Shown here in pieces: positions 1 to 9,789 of a stretch of 64,000 nt of DNA. The DNA comes from Paraburkholderia kururiensis. Lineage in GTDB: Bacteria; Pseudomonadota; Gammaproteobacteria; Burkholderiales; Burkholderiaceae. The stretch spans positions 2,418,001-2,482,000 of the forward strand of contig NZ_CP139965.1 of the NCBI RefSeq assembly GCF_034424375.1, read 5' to 3'. The notes below the pieces were generated by a model, which was given only the letters and a program-made list of their open reading frames with translations, was not told the DNA's origin and did not search any database. The translations under genes and the position numbers were made by a program. How positions within the stretch are numbered: the first letter of the stretch is position 1; the number at the start of each line of letters is the position of its first letter.

Positions 1-1354
1 GGAGCTGATCCACTCGCCGCCGGACTTGATCACGTCCTTGCTGCGGTCGGTGATGTTGAGGAAGCCGTCGGGGTCGATCGTGGCGACGTCGCCGGTCGGG
101 AACCAGCCGTTCACGAGCGGCGATTCGTCGTGCCGGAAGTATCGGTCGATCACCCAGGGCCCGCGCACGTGCAGGTCGCCGAACGCGACGCCGTCCCAGG
201 GCAGCTCCGCGCCGTCCGGTCCCACGATCTTCATGTCCACGCCGAACATCGCCCGGCCCTGCTTTTGCAGCAGCGCGTGCTGCGCCTCGCGCGGCCGTTG
301 CGACTGCTCCCAGTTGAGGCTCGCCAGCGTGCCGAGCGGCGACATCTCCGTCATGCCCCAGGCGTGGATCACGCGCACGCCGTAGTCGTCCTCGAAGGCG
401 CGCAGCATGGCAGGCGGACAGGCCGAGCCGCCGATCACCGTCCGTTCGAGCGAATGAAACCGCGTGCCCTGCTGCCGTACATGGTTGAGCAGGCCCATCC
501 AGACGGTGGGCACGCCGGCCGAAAACGTGACGCGTTCGGCCTCCATGAGCTCGAACAGCGACTTGCCGTCGAGGTCTTTGCCCGGCAGCACGAGTTTGGC
601 GCCCGAGAGCGGCGCGGCATGCGGAATGCCCCAGGCGTTCACGTGGAACATCGGCACGACGGGCAGCACGGAATCGCGCGACGACAGACCCATGGCGTCG
701 GGCAACGACGCCCCGAACGCATGCAGCACCGACGAGCGATGCGAGTACAACGCGCCCTTCGGATGCCCCGTGGTGCCGGAGGTGTAGCAGAGGTTCGACG
801 CGGACCGTTCATCGAGCACGGGCCAGTCGAATGCGCCGTCTTCCGCGGCGACCAGCGTCTCGTAGCAGAGCACGGGCGCCGCAATGGATGCGCAATCGGC
901 AAGGTGCGCCTCGTCGGTCAGCGCGACCCAGCCGCGCACGTTCGGGCACAGCGGCGCGAGTTGCGCAACGAGCGGCGCGAAGGTGGTGTCGAACAGCACG
1001 TAGCGGTCGTCGGCGTCGTTGACGATGAACGCGATCTGCTCGGGAAAGAGACGCGGATTGATGGTATGGCACACCGCGCCGAAGCCCGTCACGCCGAAGT
1101 AGGCCTCGAGATGCCGGTAGCCGTTCCAGGCGAGCGTGCCGATGCGCTCGCCCGCCGTGATGCCGAGCCTCATGAGCGCCTGCGCGAGCTGTTTCGAGCG
1201 CTGTTCGCACTCGCGGTAGGTGTAGCGGTGAATGTCGCCTTCGATGCGGCGCGACACAATCCCCGTGGTGCCGTGATAGCGCGCGGCGTGCGCGATCAGC
1301 GACGACACGTTGAGCGGCACGTCCATCATTTGTCCCAGCAGCGGCGTTGTCATG
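1..1354 (-). CDS. Fatty acyl-CoA ligase, AMP-binding family (C-terminus beyond window)
   Basis: ATP-dependent adenylate-forming enzyme that activates a carboxylic acid to its CoA thioester, probably medium or long-chain fatty acids in the cytoplasm. 451 codons are visible; the family is usually about 540-570 residues, so the C-terminal lid domain lies left of the window. The AMP-binding P-loop reads YTSGTTGHPKGALYSHR near residue 185, followed by the family motifs GWFPTGDVATIDPDG and DRSKDVIKSGGEWIS at the cut end. The start codon (1352-1354) has a GAGGAG ribosome site just upstream. The exact substrate cannot be read from sequence; methylthiopropionyl-CoA ligase-type members look very similar. 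Confidence 0.9.
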
Positions 1355-1584
1355 GGCACGGGTCTCCTCGCCTCGTTCTGTGCTCGTCGTGTCTTTACGC
1401 TATCTGTCGCGGCTGCGGCGGCGTGCCGTTCGACATTGCGCCATACGCCGCGGCGAACAGTGTCGCGCTTGCAACGTGACGCCTCGTCACCATGATGCCG
1501 CGAAGCCCTGAACGGCCCCAGGCACGGCGCCTGCAGGCCCGCGGACGCGGACTTACAATATCGGTTAACCCAGAGGCGCTCAAC

Positions 1585-3231
1585 ATGTCGTTTTCACCAG
1601 GCACTTCACAGGCCGCCGGCCACGGCGACGTTGCTGCGACGGCCCCTTCCGCTGATCCTTCCGCCGCTGCGGGTCCTGTCGAACAGGGCGCATCCACGTC
1701 CCTGCTCTCGCGCGTCACGTCGGCCATCACAACTTCGCGCGAAGGCGCGTTCGCCACACTCGGTCCCACCTTCATGACACGGCTGCCCGCGGCGCCCTTG
1801 CCGCAGCCCTACGTCGTGGGCTTTTCGGAAGATACGGCACGGCTGCTCGGATTCGATCCCGCCGTCGTGCAGGACCCGGGCTTCGCCGCCTGGTTCAGCG
1901 GCAGTCCCACGCGCGACTGGCCCGATCATGCGATGCCCTACGCGTCCGTTTATTCAGGACACCAGTTCGGCGTATGGGCCGGGCAGCTCGGCGACGGGCG
2001 CGCCATCGGGCTCGGCGAGGTCGAGCACGCAGGCCGGCGTTACGAACTGCAATTAAAGGGCAGCGGCCGCACGCCCTATTCGCGCATGGGAGACGGGCGC
2101 GCCGTGCTGCGTTCGTCGATTCGCGAATTCCTGTGCTCCGAAGCCATGCATCATCTGGGCATTCCCACCACGCACGCACTCTGCGTCACGGGCTCGGACC
2201 AGCCGGTACGGCGCGAGGAGATCGAAACCGCGGCGGTGGTCACGCGCGTGTCGCCCAGCTTCGTGCGCTTCGGCCACTTCGAGCACTTCTACGCGAACGA
2301 CCGCGTCGACGCGCTGCGCACGCTCGCCGATCACGTGATCGACCGCTTCTATCCGCACTGCCGCGAGGCGGACGACCCTTATCTCGCGCTGCTCGCCGAG
2401 GCGGTGCGGTCCACGGCATCGCTCGTTGCGCAGTGGCAGGCCGTAGGTTTCTGCCACGGCGTGATGAACACGGACAACATGTCGGTCCTTGGCCTTACGA
2501 TCGACTACGGTCCGTTCGGTTTCATGGACGGCTTCGACGCCGGCCACATCTGCAATCACTCGGACTCGCAGGGCCGCTACGCGTATCGCATGCAGCCGCA
2601 GATCGCCTACTGGAACCTGTTCTGTCTTGCCCAGGCGCTGTTGCCCATCATCGGTGAACGGCACGACGCAGCGAAGCGCGGCGAGCGTGCCGTGGAAGAT
2701 GCGCAGCGCGTGCTGGAAGGCTTCAAGGAACACTTCGCGCCGTCGCTCGAACAGCGGCTGCGCGACAAGCTCGGGCTCGAGACCGCGCGCGAAGGCGACG
2801 ATGCCCTCGCCAACCGGCTGCTCGAAATCATGCACGCGAACCGCGCCGACTTCACGCTGACGTTCCGCAATCTCGCCCGTCTATCAAAGCACCGAAAAGA
2901 CGACGTGAGCGCCGACGCGCCGGTGCGCGACCTGTTCCTCGATCGCGCCGCATTCGATGCCTGGGCCGCCGACTATCGCGCGCGGCTCGCAACGGAAACG
3001 CGCGACGACGCCTCGCGTGCCGCCGCCATGAATCGCGTGAATCCGAAGTTCGTGTTGCGCAATCACCTCGCGGAAACAGCAATTCGCCGCGCGAAGGAAA
3101 AGGACTTCAGCGAGGTGGAGCGCCTCGCCGCCGTGCTGCAACACCCGTTCGACGAACAGCCCCAATACGAAAGCTATGCCGCGCTGCCGCCCGACTGGGC
3201 CGGCTCGCTCGAAGTGAGCTGCTCGTCGTGA
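1585..3231 (+). CDS. selO: Protein adenylyltransferase SelO (YdiU/UPF0061 family)
   Basis: Pseudokinase-fold enzyme that in characterised homologues transfers AMP to protein Ser/Thr/Tyr residues and is linked to oxidative-stress control. 548 residues from the chosen ATG, longer than the roughly 480 of E. coli because of a Ser/Ala/Pro-rich N-terminal tail of about 50 residues. Conserved core begins with LGPTFMTRLP; nucleotide-binding signatures GQLGDGRAIGLGE and LQLKGSGRTPYSRMGDGRA, and the active-site stretch GVMNTDNMSVLGLTIDYGP, are all present. The protein ends in SCSS, a typical bacterial SelO C-terminus. An upstream in-frame ATG at 1492 exists but precedes the conserved region with no better ribosome site. 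Lies just before msrB, another redox gene. Confidence 0.95.
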   Translation: MSFSPGTSQAAGHGDVAATAPSADPSAAAGPVEQGASTSLLSRVTSAITTSREGAFATLGPTFMTRLPAAPLPQPYVVGFSEDTARLLGFDPAVVQDPGFAAWFSGSPTRDWPDHAMPYASVYSGHQFGVWAGQLGDGRAIGLGEVEHAGRRYELQLKGSGRTPYSRMGDGRAVLRSSIREFLCSEAMHHLGIPTTHALCVTGSDQPVRREEIETAAVVTRVSPSFVRFGHFEHFYANDRVDALRTLADHVIDRFYPHCREADDPYLALLAEAVRSTASLVAQWQAVGFCHGVMNTDNMSVLGLTIDYGPFGFMDGFDAGHICNHSDSQGRYAYRMQPQIAYWNLFCLAQALLPIIGERHDAAKRGERAVEDAQRVLEGFKEHFAPSLEQRLRDKLGLETAREGDDALANRLLEIMHANRADFTLTFRNLARLSKHRKDDVSADAPVRDLFLDRAAFDAWAADYRARLATETRDDASRAAAMNRVNPKFVLRNHLAETAIRRAKEKDFSEVERLAAVLQHPFDEQPQYESYAALPPDWAGSLEVSCSS

Positions 3232-3293
3232 TCGCGCTGTTCACGATGTCACGCTTCTTCGCCCCCTCACGAAACACACCCACAGGACACACC

Positions 3294-3713
3294 ATGACCG
3301 AGGACGATCACAACTCCGACGCCTACCCCGGACAGCAGGACGACGCCGAATGGCGCGCGAAACTTTCCGAAACCGAGTACGAGGTGACGCGCCACGCCGC
3401 GACCGAACGCCCCTTCTCGGGCCGCTACTGGGACCACTGGGACCGCGGCATCTACGACTGCGTCTGCTGCGGCACGCCGCTCTTCGAATCGGATACGAAG
3501 TTCGACGCCGGATGCGGCTGGCCGAGCTACTTCCGCCCCATCAACGGCGAGGTCATCGAGGAACGCACCGACCGCTCGCACGGCATGCTTCGTATCGAAG
3601 TGCGCTGCAAGAATTGCGGCGCCCACCTGGGCCACGTCTTCGAAGACGGCCCGGCGCCCACCGGCCTGCGGTATTGCATCAATTCGGCTGCGCTACAATT
3701 CGAGCCGAAATAA
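3294..3713 (+). CDS. msrB: Peptide-methionine (R)-S-oxide reductase MsrB
   Basis: Reduces the R epimer of methionine sulfoxide in proteins, using thioredoxin. 139 residues. Two zinc-binding Cys pairs (CVCC and CKNC), the substrate pocket GCGWPSYF, the HLGHVFEDGPAPTGLRYCIN block and the catalytic Cys in RYCINSAAL are intact. The ATG at 3294 gives the usual MsrB length; an in-frame ATG at 3228 would add an atypical leader overlapping selO. It follows selO by about 60 bases and may be co-transcribed with it, which would pair two oxidative-stress functions. Confidence 0.95.
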   Translation: MTEDDHNSDAYPGQQDDAEWRAKLSETEYEVTRHAATERPFSGRYWDHWDRGIYDCVCCGTPLFESDTKFDAGCGWPSYFRPINGEVIEERTDRSHGMLRIEVRCKNCGAHLGHVFEDGPAPTGLRYCINSAALQFEPK

Positions 3714-3720
3714 CGGCGGG

Positions 3721-3770
3721 TATTGCCAGTCTTTGCCGGTCTTTGCCGGTCTTTGCCGATCATCGCCAGT
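3721..3770. repeat. Five tandem 10-bp units between msrB and yciB
   Basis: Directly readable as five consecutive decamers: TATTGCCAGT, CTTTGCCGGT, CTTTGCCGGT, CTTTGCCGAT and CATCGCCAGT. The period equals about one helical turn. It lies 8 bases after the msrB stop codon and about 150 bases before yciB. Confidence 0.8.
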
Positions 3771-3922
3771 CGCCTTCGGCGCGGGCGAACCTTGAGCACA
3801 TCGCCCGGCCTGGCCGCTTCGTGCCGCCAGGCCGGGCTGCGGCGCGACGCAACACGTTGCGCGGGCGCCGCGCCTGCCCTGGCTGCGCCCGCACCTTCCC
3901 TTCTCCGGAACCTCAAGCCACG

Positions 3923-4456
3923 ATGAAATTCCTGTTCGATCTGTTCCCCATCATCCTGTTCTTCATCGCGTTCAAGGTGTGGGGCATCTTCCCGGCCACG
4001 GCCGTCGCGATTGCCGCGACGCTCGTGCAGATCGCATGGGTGGCGTTCCGGCATCGCAAGGTCGACACGATGCTGTGGATCAGTCTCGGCGTGGTGACCG
4101 TGTTCGGCGGCGCAACGCTCGTGTTTCACAACGACACGTTCATCAAGTGGAAACCCACGGTGCTGTACTGGGCGTTCTCCGTCGTGCTCGTGTTCTCGCA
4201 GTTCGCGTTCGGCAAGAATCTTATCGAAGCCATGATGGGCAAGCAGATCACGCTGCCGCACCGCGTGTGGGGCCAGCTCAACATCGTGTGGGCCGTGTTC
4301 TTCGTGCTGCTCGGGCTCGTCAATCTGTTCGTCGCCTACAACTTCACGACCGACACGTGGGTCAACTTCAAGCTCTTCGGCGCGACCGGCCTCCTGGTGG
4401 TGTTCATCGTCGGGCAGAGCCTGTGGCTCGCGAAGTACATGAAGGAAGAGGAGTAA
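3923..4456 (+). CDS. yciB: Inner membrane septation-type protein YciB
   Basis: Small polytopic inner-membrane protein of the YciB/IspZ (intracellular septation A) family, connected in E. coli with envelope synthesis and division. 177 residues, the normal length, starting MKFLFDLFPIILFFIAFK, which is the family's hallmark N-terminus. Five hydrophobic segments are visible, with the charged C-terminus KYMKEEE. The next gene begins three bases after its stop and takes its ribosome site from the yciB 3' end, so the two are translationally linked. Confidence 0.93.
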   Translation: MKFLFDLFPIILFFIAFKVWGIFPATAVAIAATLVQIAWVAFRHRKVDTMLWISLGVVTVFGGATLVFHNDTFIKWKPTVLYWAFSVVLVFSQFAFGKNLIEAMMGKQITLPHRVWGQLNIVWAVFFVLLGLVNLFVAYNFTTDTWVNFKLFGATGLLVVFIVGQSLWLAKYMKEEE

Positions 4457-4459
4457 GAC

Positions 4460-4771
4460 GTGAGCGACGCCTTCCTGCACGCAAGCCCCGAGGAGCGCCT
4501 CGCGTTCATCCGCAGCCGTCTTTGCGCTGCACTTGCACCGGTGATTTCCATCGACGTTCGCGACGACAGCGCGCAGCACGCAGGCCACGCCGGCGCCGCT
4601 GCGGGCGGCCATTACAGCGTGACGATCGTGGCCGCCGCGTTCGCCGGCAAGCCGCGCGTGGCGCGGCATCGCATGGTGTATGATGCGCTGGCCGATGCGC
4701 TGCAGCGCGGCATTCACGCGCTCGCCATCACGGCGTACACGCCCGAAGAAGCCGGCTCGCTGCCCCGCTAG
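4460..4771 (+). CDS. BolA family protein
   Basis: BolA-like protein of 103 residues. The family forms [2Fe-2S]-bridged complexes with monothiol glutaredoxins and takes part in iron-sulfur handling or stress regulation. The core RHRMVYDALADALQRGIHALAITAYTPEE matches the conserved helix-loop with the invariant His after the substrate loop. Start codon is GTG, three bases after the yciB stop, with AGGAG at 4449-4453 inside the yciB end. The insert around HAGHAGAAAGGHYSV is the usual variable loop. Followed 37 bases later by the PpiC-type gene. Confidence 0.88.
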   Translation: MSDAFLHASPEERLAFIRSRLCAALAPVISIDVRDDSAQHAGHAGAAAGGHYSVTIVAAAFAGKPRVARHRMVYDALADALQRGIHALAITAYTPEEAGSLPR

Positions 4772-4808
4772 CAAGCCTACATTTCTTTGCTCCGTTAGGA
4801 CTTTTCCG

Positions 4809-5588
4809 ATGATCTTGAAGAAGACCCGTCTCTGGGTGATGCTGGCTGCGTTCGCGGCCGCGCCCGCGTTTGCACAGAACATCGCCGTCGTGAACGGCAC
4901 GCCGATTCCGAAGTCGCGTGCCGACGCGCTGATCGCGCAGCTGGTGCATCAAGGCCAGCAAGACACGCCGCAGCTTCAGACTGCGGTGCGCGAAGAACTG
5001 GTCAATCGCGAGATTCTCATGCAGGAAGCGGCACGCCGCGGCCTGCCCACGCGGCCCGACATCAAGGCGCAGATCGCCGTTGCCCAGCAGACCGTCGTGC
5101 TGCGCGCGCTGATCGAAGACTTCATGAAGAACAACGCGCCCACGGACGCGGAAATCAAGGCGCGCTACGACCAGTTGGTCCAGCAGGCGGGCGGCAAGGA
5201 ATATCACCTGCACCACATCCTCGTGGACAACGAGCAGCAGGCCAAAGACCTGATCGCGAAGATCAAGGCCGGCGCGAGCTTCGAAGACCTCGCGAAGCAG
5301 TACTCGAAGGACCCGGGATCGGGCAAGAACGGCGGCGACCTCGACTGGTCGGATCCGCGCGCCTACGTGCCGGAGTTCGCCGCGGCTGCCCAGAAGCTCC
5401 AGCAAGGCCAGATGACGGATACGCCGGTGCATACGCAGTTCGGCTGGCACATCATCCGCGTGGACGGCATTCGCAATATCACCCCGCCGCCGCTCGAACA
5501 GGTGAAGACGCAGATCGTCCAGCAGATGCAGCAGGAAAAGCTCCAGGCGTTCGAAGAAAACCTGCGCAAGCAGGCGAAGATCCAGTAA
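4809..5588 (+). CDS. Periplasmic PpiC/parvulin-type peptidyl-prolyl cis-trans isomerase
   Basis: Foldase that isomerises X-Pro bonds in exported proteins. 259 residues. A signal peptide is clear (positive start MILKKTR, hydrophobic core, cleavage AFA-QN near residue 22), so it acts in the periplasm. An N-terminal SurA-like helical segment is followed by a parvulin domain at about residues 128-225 with the family motifs YHLHHILV, ASFEDLAKQYSKDPGS, GGDLDW and TQFGWHIIRVD. Preceded by a TAGGA ribosome site. Last gene of the plus-strand group; transcription meets purL at the terminator that follows. Confidence 0.93.
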   Translation: MILKKTRLWVMLAAFAAAPAFAQNIAVVNGTPIPKSRADALIAQLVHQGQQDTPQLQTAVREELVNREILMQEAARRGLPTRPDIKAQIAVAQQTVVLRALIEDFMKNNAPTDAEIKARYDQLVQQAGGKEYHLHHILVDNEQQAKDLIAKIKAGASFEDLAKQYSKDPGSGKNGGDLDWSDPRAYVPEFAAAAQKLQQGQMTDTPVHTQFGWHIIRVDGIRNITPPPLEQVKTQIVQQMQQEKLQAFEENLRKQAKIQ

Positions 5589-5637
5589 CGCCGAACGGAA
5601 CGGTGCCGTTGCTCTCGTAGCAACGCACTTCAAAAAA

Positions 5638-5660
5638 CAATGCCGCCCTCGGGCGGCATT
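5638..5660. terminator. Bidirectional intrinsic terminator between ppiC-type gene and purL
   Basis: Perfect stem AATGCCGCC/GGCGGCATT. Read on the minus strand it is followed by a run of six T, so it is the stronger stop for purL; on the plus strand the tail is only GTCGTTT. Confidence 0.85.
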
Positions 5661-5718
5661 GTCGTTTATGGCGGCGTACGGTTTATGGCGGCCTGCGGTG
5701 TGCCGCCCAAAAGAACCG

Positions 5719-8700
5719 TCAGCCGAGCCAGCGGCGCGCGTTCTGGAACACGCGCATCCAGGGGCTCGCTTCGCCCCAGCCTTCGGGGTGCCAGCTCATC
5801 TGCACCGTGCGGTGTACGCGCTCCATGTGGGGCATGAGCACCGTGAAGCGGCCATCCGGCGTCGTGACCGACGTGATGCCGTTCGGCGAGCCGTTCGGAT
5901 TGAACGGATAGCGCTCGGTCGCCGCACCCTGATGGTCGACGAAGCGCATGGCCACGGCCACCCGCGACGCGTCGCCCTGCTGCGAGAAGTCGGCAAACCC
6001 TTCGCCGTGCGCCACCGCGACCGGAATGCGCGAGCCTTCCATGCCCGTGAAGAAGAGCGACGGCGACGCCGCAACTTCCACGAACGAAAAGCGCGCCTCG
6101 AACTTCTCCGACTTGTTGCGCGTGAACTTCGGCCATGCGTCGGCGCCCGGAATCATCGAGGCCAGGCTCGACAGCATCTGGCAGCCGTTGCAGATGCCGA
6201 GCGCAAAGGTGTCCTTGCGCGCGAAGAACGCGGCGAACATGTCGGCCAGTTGCGCATTGAAGCGGATCGTCTTCGCCCAGCCCTCGCCCGCGCCCAGCAC
6301 GTCGCCGTACGAGAAGCCGCCGCATGCCACGGCACCCGTGAAGTCGGCGAGCGTCGCGCGGCCTTCGAGCAGATCGCTCATGTGAACGTCGTGCGCATCG
6401 AAGCCGGCGCGGTCGAAGGCATACGCCGTTTCGAGATGCGAATTCACGCCCTGCTCCCGCAGGATCGCCACGCGCGGACGCGCGCCCTTGCCGATGAACG
6501 GCGCAGCGACGTCTTCGGCCGGATCGAACGTGAGGCGCGGCGTGATGCCGGGGTCGTTCGCGTCGAGCAACGCGTCGTACTCGGCGTCTGCGCAGGCCGG
6601 GTTGTCGCGCAGGCGCGAGATGCGCCAGCTCACTTCGCTCCACGCGCGCTGCAATTCGGCGCGCGGCGCGCTGTAGACCTTCTTCGCGTCGCGATAGATC
6701 TCGATGGTGTCGTGCGCGTTCGGCTTGCCGATGACGTGCGAGCACGTGGAAAGGCCGTGTTCGCGCAGCGCGCCGAGCACCACGTCGCGTTCGGCTGCGC
6801 GTACCTGGATCACGGCGCCCAGTTCCTCGGAGAACAGCGCGCGCAGCGTGCGGTCTTCGCGACGGCCGCTCGTCTGCTTCGCCCAGTCCTTCGCGTCGCC
6901 GTAGTCGAACTCGTGGTCGGCATCGAGCGTCAGCATGTCGACGTTCAGCGACACGCCCACGTGCCCCGCGAACGCCATTTCGCAGACCGCGGCCCAGAGG
7001 CCGCCGTCCGAGCGGTCGTGATAGGCGAGCAACTGGCCCTTTGCGTTGAGCGACTGGATGGCATTGAAGAAGCGCTTGAGGTCTTCAGGATCGTCGACGT
7101 CGGGCACCGTGTCGCCGATCTGCTGCGTGACCTGCGCGAAGATGCTGCCGCCCATGCGGTGCTTGCCGCGGCCCAGATCGATGGCGATCAGCACCGAGTC
7201 CAGCGCCTCGCCCGCTTCGTCGTGCGTACGCAGTTGCGGCGTAAGGTGGCCGCGCACGTCTTCAACCGGGGCGAACGCCGAGATGATGAGCGAGACCGGC
7301 GCCACCACTTCCTTCGCGACGCCATTCTCGTCCCACTTCGTGCGCATCGACAGCGAGTCTTTGCCCACCGGAATGCCGATGCCGAGTGCCGGGCACAGCT
7401 CCATGCCGATCGCCTTCACCGTTTCGAAAAGCGCGGCGTCTTCGCCCGGCGCGCCGCACGCGGCCATCCAGTTCGCGGAGAGCTTGAGCTTGTCGAGCGA
7501 CGCGATGGGTGCCGACGCGATGTTCGTGATGGCCTCGCCCACGGCCATGCGGCCGGATGCGGGCGCGTCGATCACGGCGAGCGGCGTGCGCTCGGCCATC
7601 GTCATGGCCTCGCCGTGAAAGCCCGCGTAGTCCATCGTCGTGATCGCGCAGTCGGCCACCGGCACCTGCCACGGCCCGACCATCTGGTCGCGCACGCTGG
7701 TGCCGCCCACCGTGCGGTCGCCGATCGTAATGAGGAACGACTTGCTGCCCACCGTCGGATGGCGCAGCACGCTCATGGCGACTTCGTCGAAGGCGACGCC
7801 CGTGACGTCCACGGGCGTGAGCGCCTTCGCTTCGCGCTTCACGTCGCGATGCATGCGCGGCGGCTTGCCGAGCAGGATGTCCATCGGCATGTCGACGGGT
7901 TGCGGTTCGCCCTCGGCGGCGTGCTCTGCGTCGATCAGCTTCAGCTGGCGCTCCGCCGTCGCCACGCCCACCACGGCGAACGGGCAGCGCTCGCGCGCGC
8001 AGATGGCTTCGAACAGGGCGAGGTCGGCGGGCGCGATGGCGAGCACGTAGCGCTCCTGCGCCTCGTTCGACCAGATTTCGCGCGGCGAGAGGCCGCTTTC
8101 TTCGAGCGCGACCTTGCGCAACTCGAAACGCGCGCCCTTGCCGGCACCGTCGACCAGTTCGGGGAACGCATTCGAGAGACCGCCCGCGCCCACGTCGTGA
8201 ATGCTCAGGATCGGATTGCCGTCGCCCAGCTGCCAGCACGCGTTGATGACCTCCTGCGCGCGCCGTTCGATTTCAGGGTTGCCGCGCTGGACCGAGTCGA
8301 AGTCCAGTTCTGCCGTGTTGGTGCCGGTGGCCATCGAACTGGCCGCGCCGCCGCCCATGCCGATGCGCATGCCCGGGCCGCCGATCTGGATCAGCAGCGA
8401 GCCCTCGGGCAAATCGTGCTTGTGCGTGTGCGCAGCCGAAATATTGCCGATGCCGCCCGCGATCATGATGGGCTTGTGGTAGCCGCGCACGGTGCCGGCC
8501 ACGTTCTGTTCGTAGACGCGGAAGTAGCCGCCCAAGTTCGGCCGGCCGAATTCGTTGTTGAACGCGGCGCCGCCCAACGGGCCGTCGATCATGATCTGCA
8601 GCGGCGACGCGATGCGGTCGGGGCGGCCATAGGCGCCGTGTTCCGCCGAAGGATCGCGGTGCGCGAGCGGCTGGGCCACGTCGCGGGCGTTTTCCCAGAC

Positions 8701-9789
8701 CTCGCGGGCATCGGGTAACTCGAGGTTGGACACCGTGAAGCCCGTGAGACCCGCCTTGGGGCGCGCGCCGCGCCCGGTCGCGCCTTCGTCGCGTATTTCG
8801 CCGCCCGCGCCCGTAGCGGCGCCGGGGAACGGCGAGATCGCCGTCGGGTGGTTGTGCGTCTCCACCTTCATCAGCGTGTGGACGAGTTCGGTGTGGCGGC
8901 CGTACTTCTCGTTCGGGCCGTCCGTCGCCTTGCGCGGGAACCAGCGCTCGGCGGTGGCGCCTTCCATGATCGCGGAGTTGTCCGAGTACGCGACTATGGT
9001 GCCCTGCGGATTGAGCTTTTCGGTATTGCGGATCATCTGGAACAGCGACACGTCCTGAGGCTCGCCGTCGATGGTCCATTGCGCGTTGAAGATCTTGTGG
9101 CGGCAGTGTTCGCTGTTGGCCTGCGCGAACATCATGAGTTCGACGTCCGTGGGATTGCGGCCGAGCTTCGTGAACGCGTCCACCAGGTAGTCGATCTCGT
9201 CTTCCGCGAGCGCGAGACCCAGTTCGCCGTTCGCGGCGACGAGCGCGGCGCGCCCGTGGGCGATCACGTCGACCGTGGCGAGCGGCTTTGCGGGCAGTTC
9301 GTCGAACAGATGGCGGGCGTCTTCACGCGAGGCCACGACGCTCTCGGTCATGCGATCGTGCAGCGCGGCGGCCACCGCTGCGCGGGCCTCGTCCGTGAGC
9401 CCCTTCTTGCTGCCGAAGAGGCCCGTTTTCAGCACCACCGTGTATTCGATGCCGCGTTCGATGCGGCGCACCTGATGCAGACCGCAGTGGTGGGCGATGT
9501 CCGTCGCCTTGCTGGCCCACGGCGACACGGTGCCGAAGCGCGGCAGCACAAGGAAGGTTTCCTCGGCACCGCGCGCTTCGGCCGCCTCGAACGGCGCGCC
9601 GTAGTGCATCAGCGCCTCGATCTTCGCGCGGTCTTCCTCGCCGAGCGGGCTCGCCGCGTTGACGAAATGCAGGAACTGGCCGCGCACGCCGACGATGTTG
9701 GCGTCGATCCGGCCGAGCGTTTCGAGCAGACGGGTTTGACGGAAATCGGAGAGCGCGGACGCGCCGGGGAAACACGAGAAGTGGGCCAT
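5719..9789 (-). CDS. purL: Phosphoribosylformylglycinamidine synthase (single-chain PurL)
   Basis: Fourth step of purine synthesis: converts FGAR, glutamine and ATP to FGAM. 1356 residues, the large proteobacterial form that fuses synthetase and glutaminase. N-terminal domain starts MAHFSCFPGASALSDFR; synthetase halves include VETHNHPTAISPFPGAATG and SIHDVGAGGLSNAFPELV; the class I glutamine amidotransferase domain begins near residue 1095, with the nucleophile Cys in ALGICNGCQ (about 1198) and the His-Glu pair in PVAVAHGEGF. It sits alone on this strand with 355 bases of upstream space and a strong terminator after the stop. No purine riboswitch-like structure was recognised upstream. Confidence 0.98.
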   Translation of the reverse strand: MAHFSCFPGASALSDFRQTRLLETLGRIDANIVGVRGQFLHFVNAASPLGEEDRAKIEALMHYGAPFEAAEARGAEETFLVLPRFGTVSPWASKATDIAHHCGLHQVRRIERGIEYTVVLKTGLFGSKKGLTDEARAAVAAALHDRMTESVVASREDARHLFDELPAKPLATVDVIAHGRAALVAANGELGLALAEDEIDYLVDAFTKLGRNPTDVELMMFAQANSEHCRHKIFNAQWTIDGEPQDVSLFQMIRNTEKLNPQGTIVAYSDNSAIMEGATAERWFPRKATDGPNEKYGRHTELVHTLMKVETHNHPTAISPFPGAATGAGGEIRDEGATGRGARPKAGLTGFTVSNLELPDAREVWENARDVAQPLAHRDPSAEHGAYGRPDRIASPLQIMIDGPLGGAAFNNEFGRPNLGGYFRVYEQNVAGTVRGYHKPIMIAGGIGNISAAHTHKHDLPEGSLLIQIGGPGMRIGMGGGAASSMATGTNTAELDFDSVQRGNPEIERRAQEVINACWQLGDGNPILSIHDVGAGGLSNAFPELVDGAGKGARFELRKVALEESGLSPREIWSNEAQERYVLAIAPADLALFEAICARERCPFAVVGVATAERQLKLIDAEHAAEGEPQPVDMPMDILLGKPPRMHRDVKREAKALTPVDVTGVAFDEVAMSVLRHPTVGSKSFLITIGDRTVGGTSVRDQMVGPWQVPVADCAITTMDYAGFHGEAMTMAERTPLAVIDAPASGRMAVGEAITNIASAPIASLDKLKLSANWMAACGAPGEDAALFETVKAIGMELCPALGIGIPVGKDSLSMRTKWDENGVAKEVVAPVSLIISAFAPVEDVRGHLTPQLRTHDEAGEALDSVLIAIDLGRGKHRMGGSIFAQVTQQIGDTVPDVDDPEDLKRFFNAIQSLNAKGQLLAYHDRSDGGLWAAVCEMAFAGHVGVSLNVDMLTLDADHEFDYGDAKDWAKQTSGRREDRTLRALFSEELGAVIQVRAAERDVVLGALREHGLSTCSHVIGKPNAHDTIEIYRDAKKVYSAPRAELQRAWSEVSWRISRLRDNPACADAEYDALLDANDPGITPRLTFDPAEDVAAPFIGKGARPRVAILREQGVNSHLETAYAFDRAGFDAHDVHMSDLLEGRATLADFTGAVACGGFSYGDVLGAGEGWAKTIRFNAQLADMFAAFFARKDTFALGICNGCQMLSSLASMIPGADAWPKFTRNKSEKFEARFSFVEVAASPSLFFTGMEGSRIPVAVAHGEGFADFSQQGDASRVAVAMRFVDHQGAATERYPFNPNGSPNGITSVTTPDGRFTVLMPHMERVHRTVQMSWHPEGWGEASPWMRVFQNARRWLG

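Noticed and set aside
130..1479. Plus-strand open frame opposite the acyl-CoA ligase
   Set aside because: The minus strand reads a clear AMP-binding enzyme with a start and ribosome site; the plus frame has mirror-frame composition.
5659..8718. Very long open frame (over 1000 codons) on the plus strand across purL
   Set aside because: It is antisense to a complete, strongly conserved purL and has the Arg/Ala/Val/His-rich composition typical of the mirror frame of GC-rich genes; no domain is recognisable.
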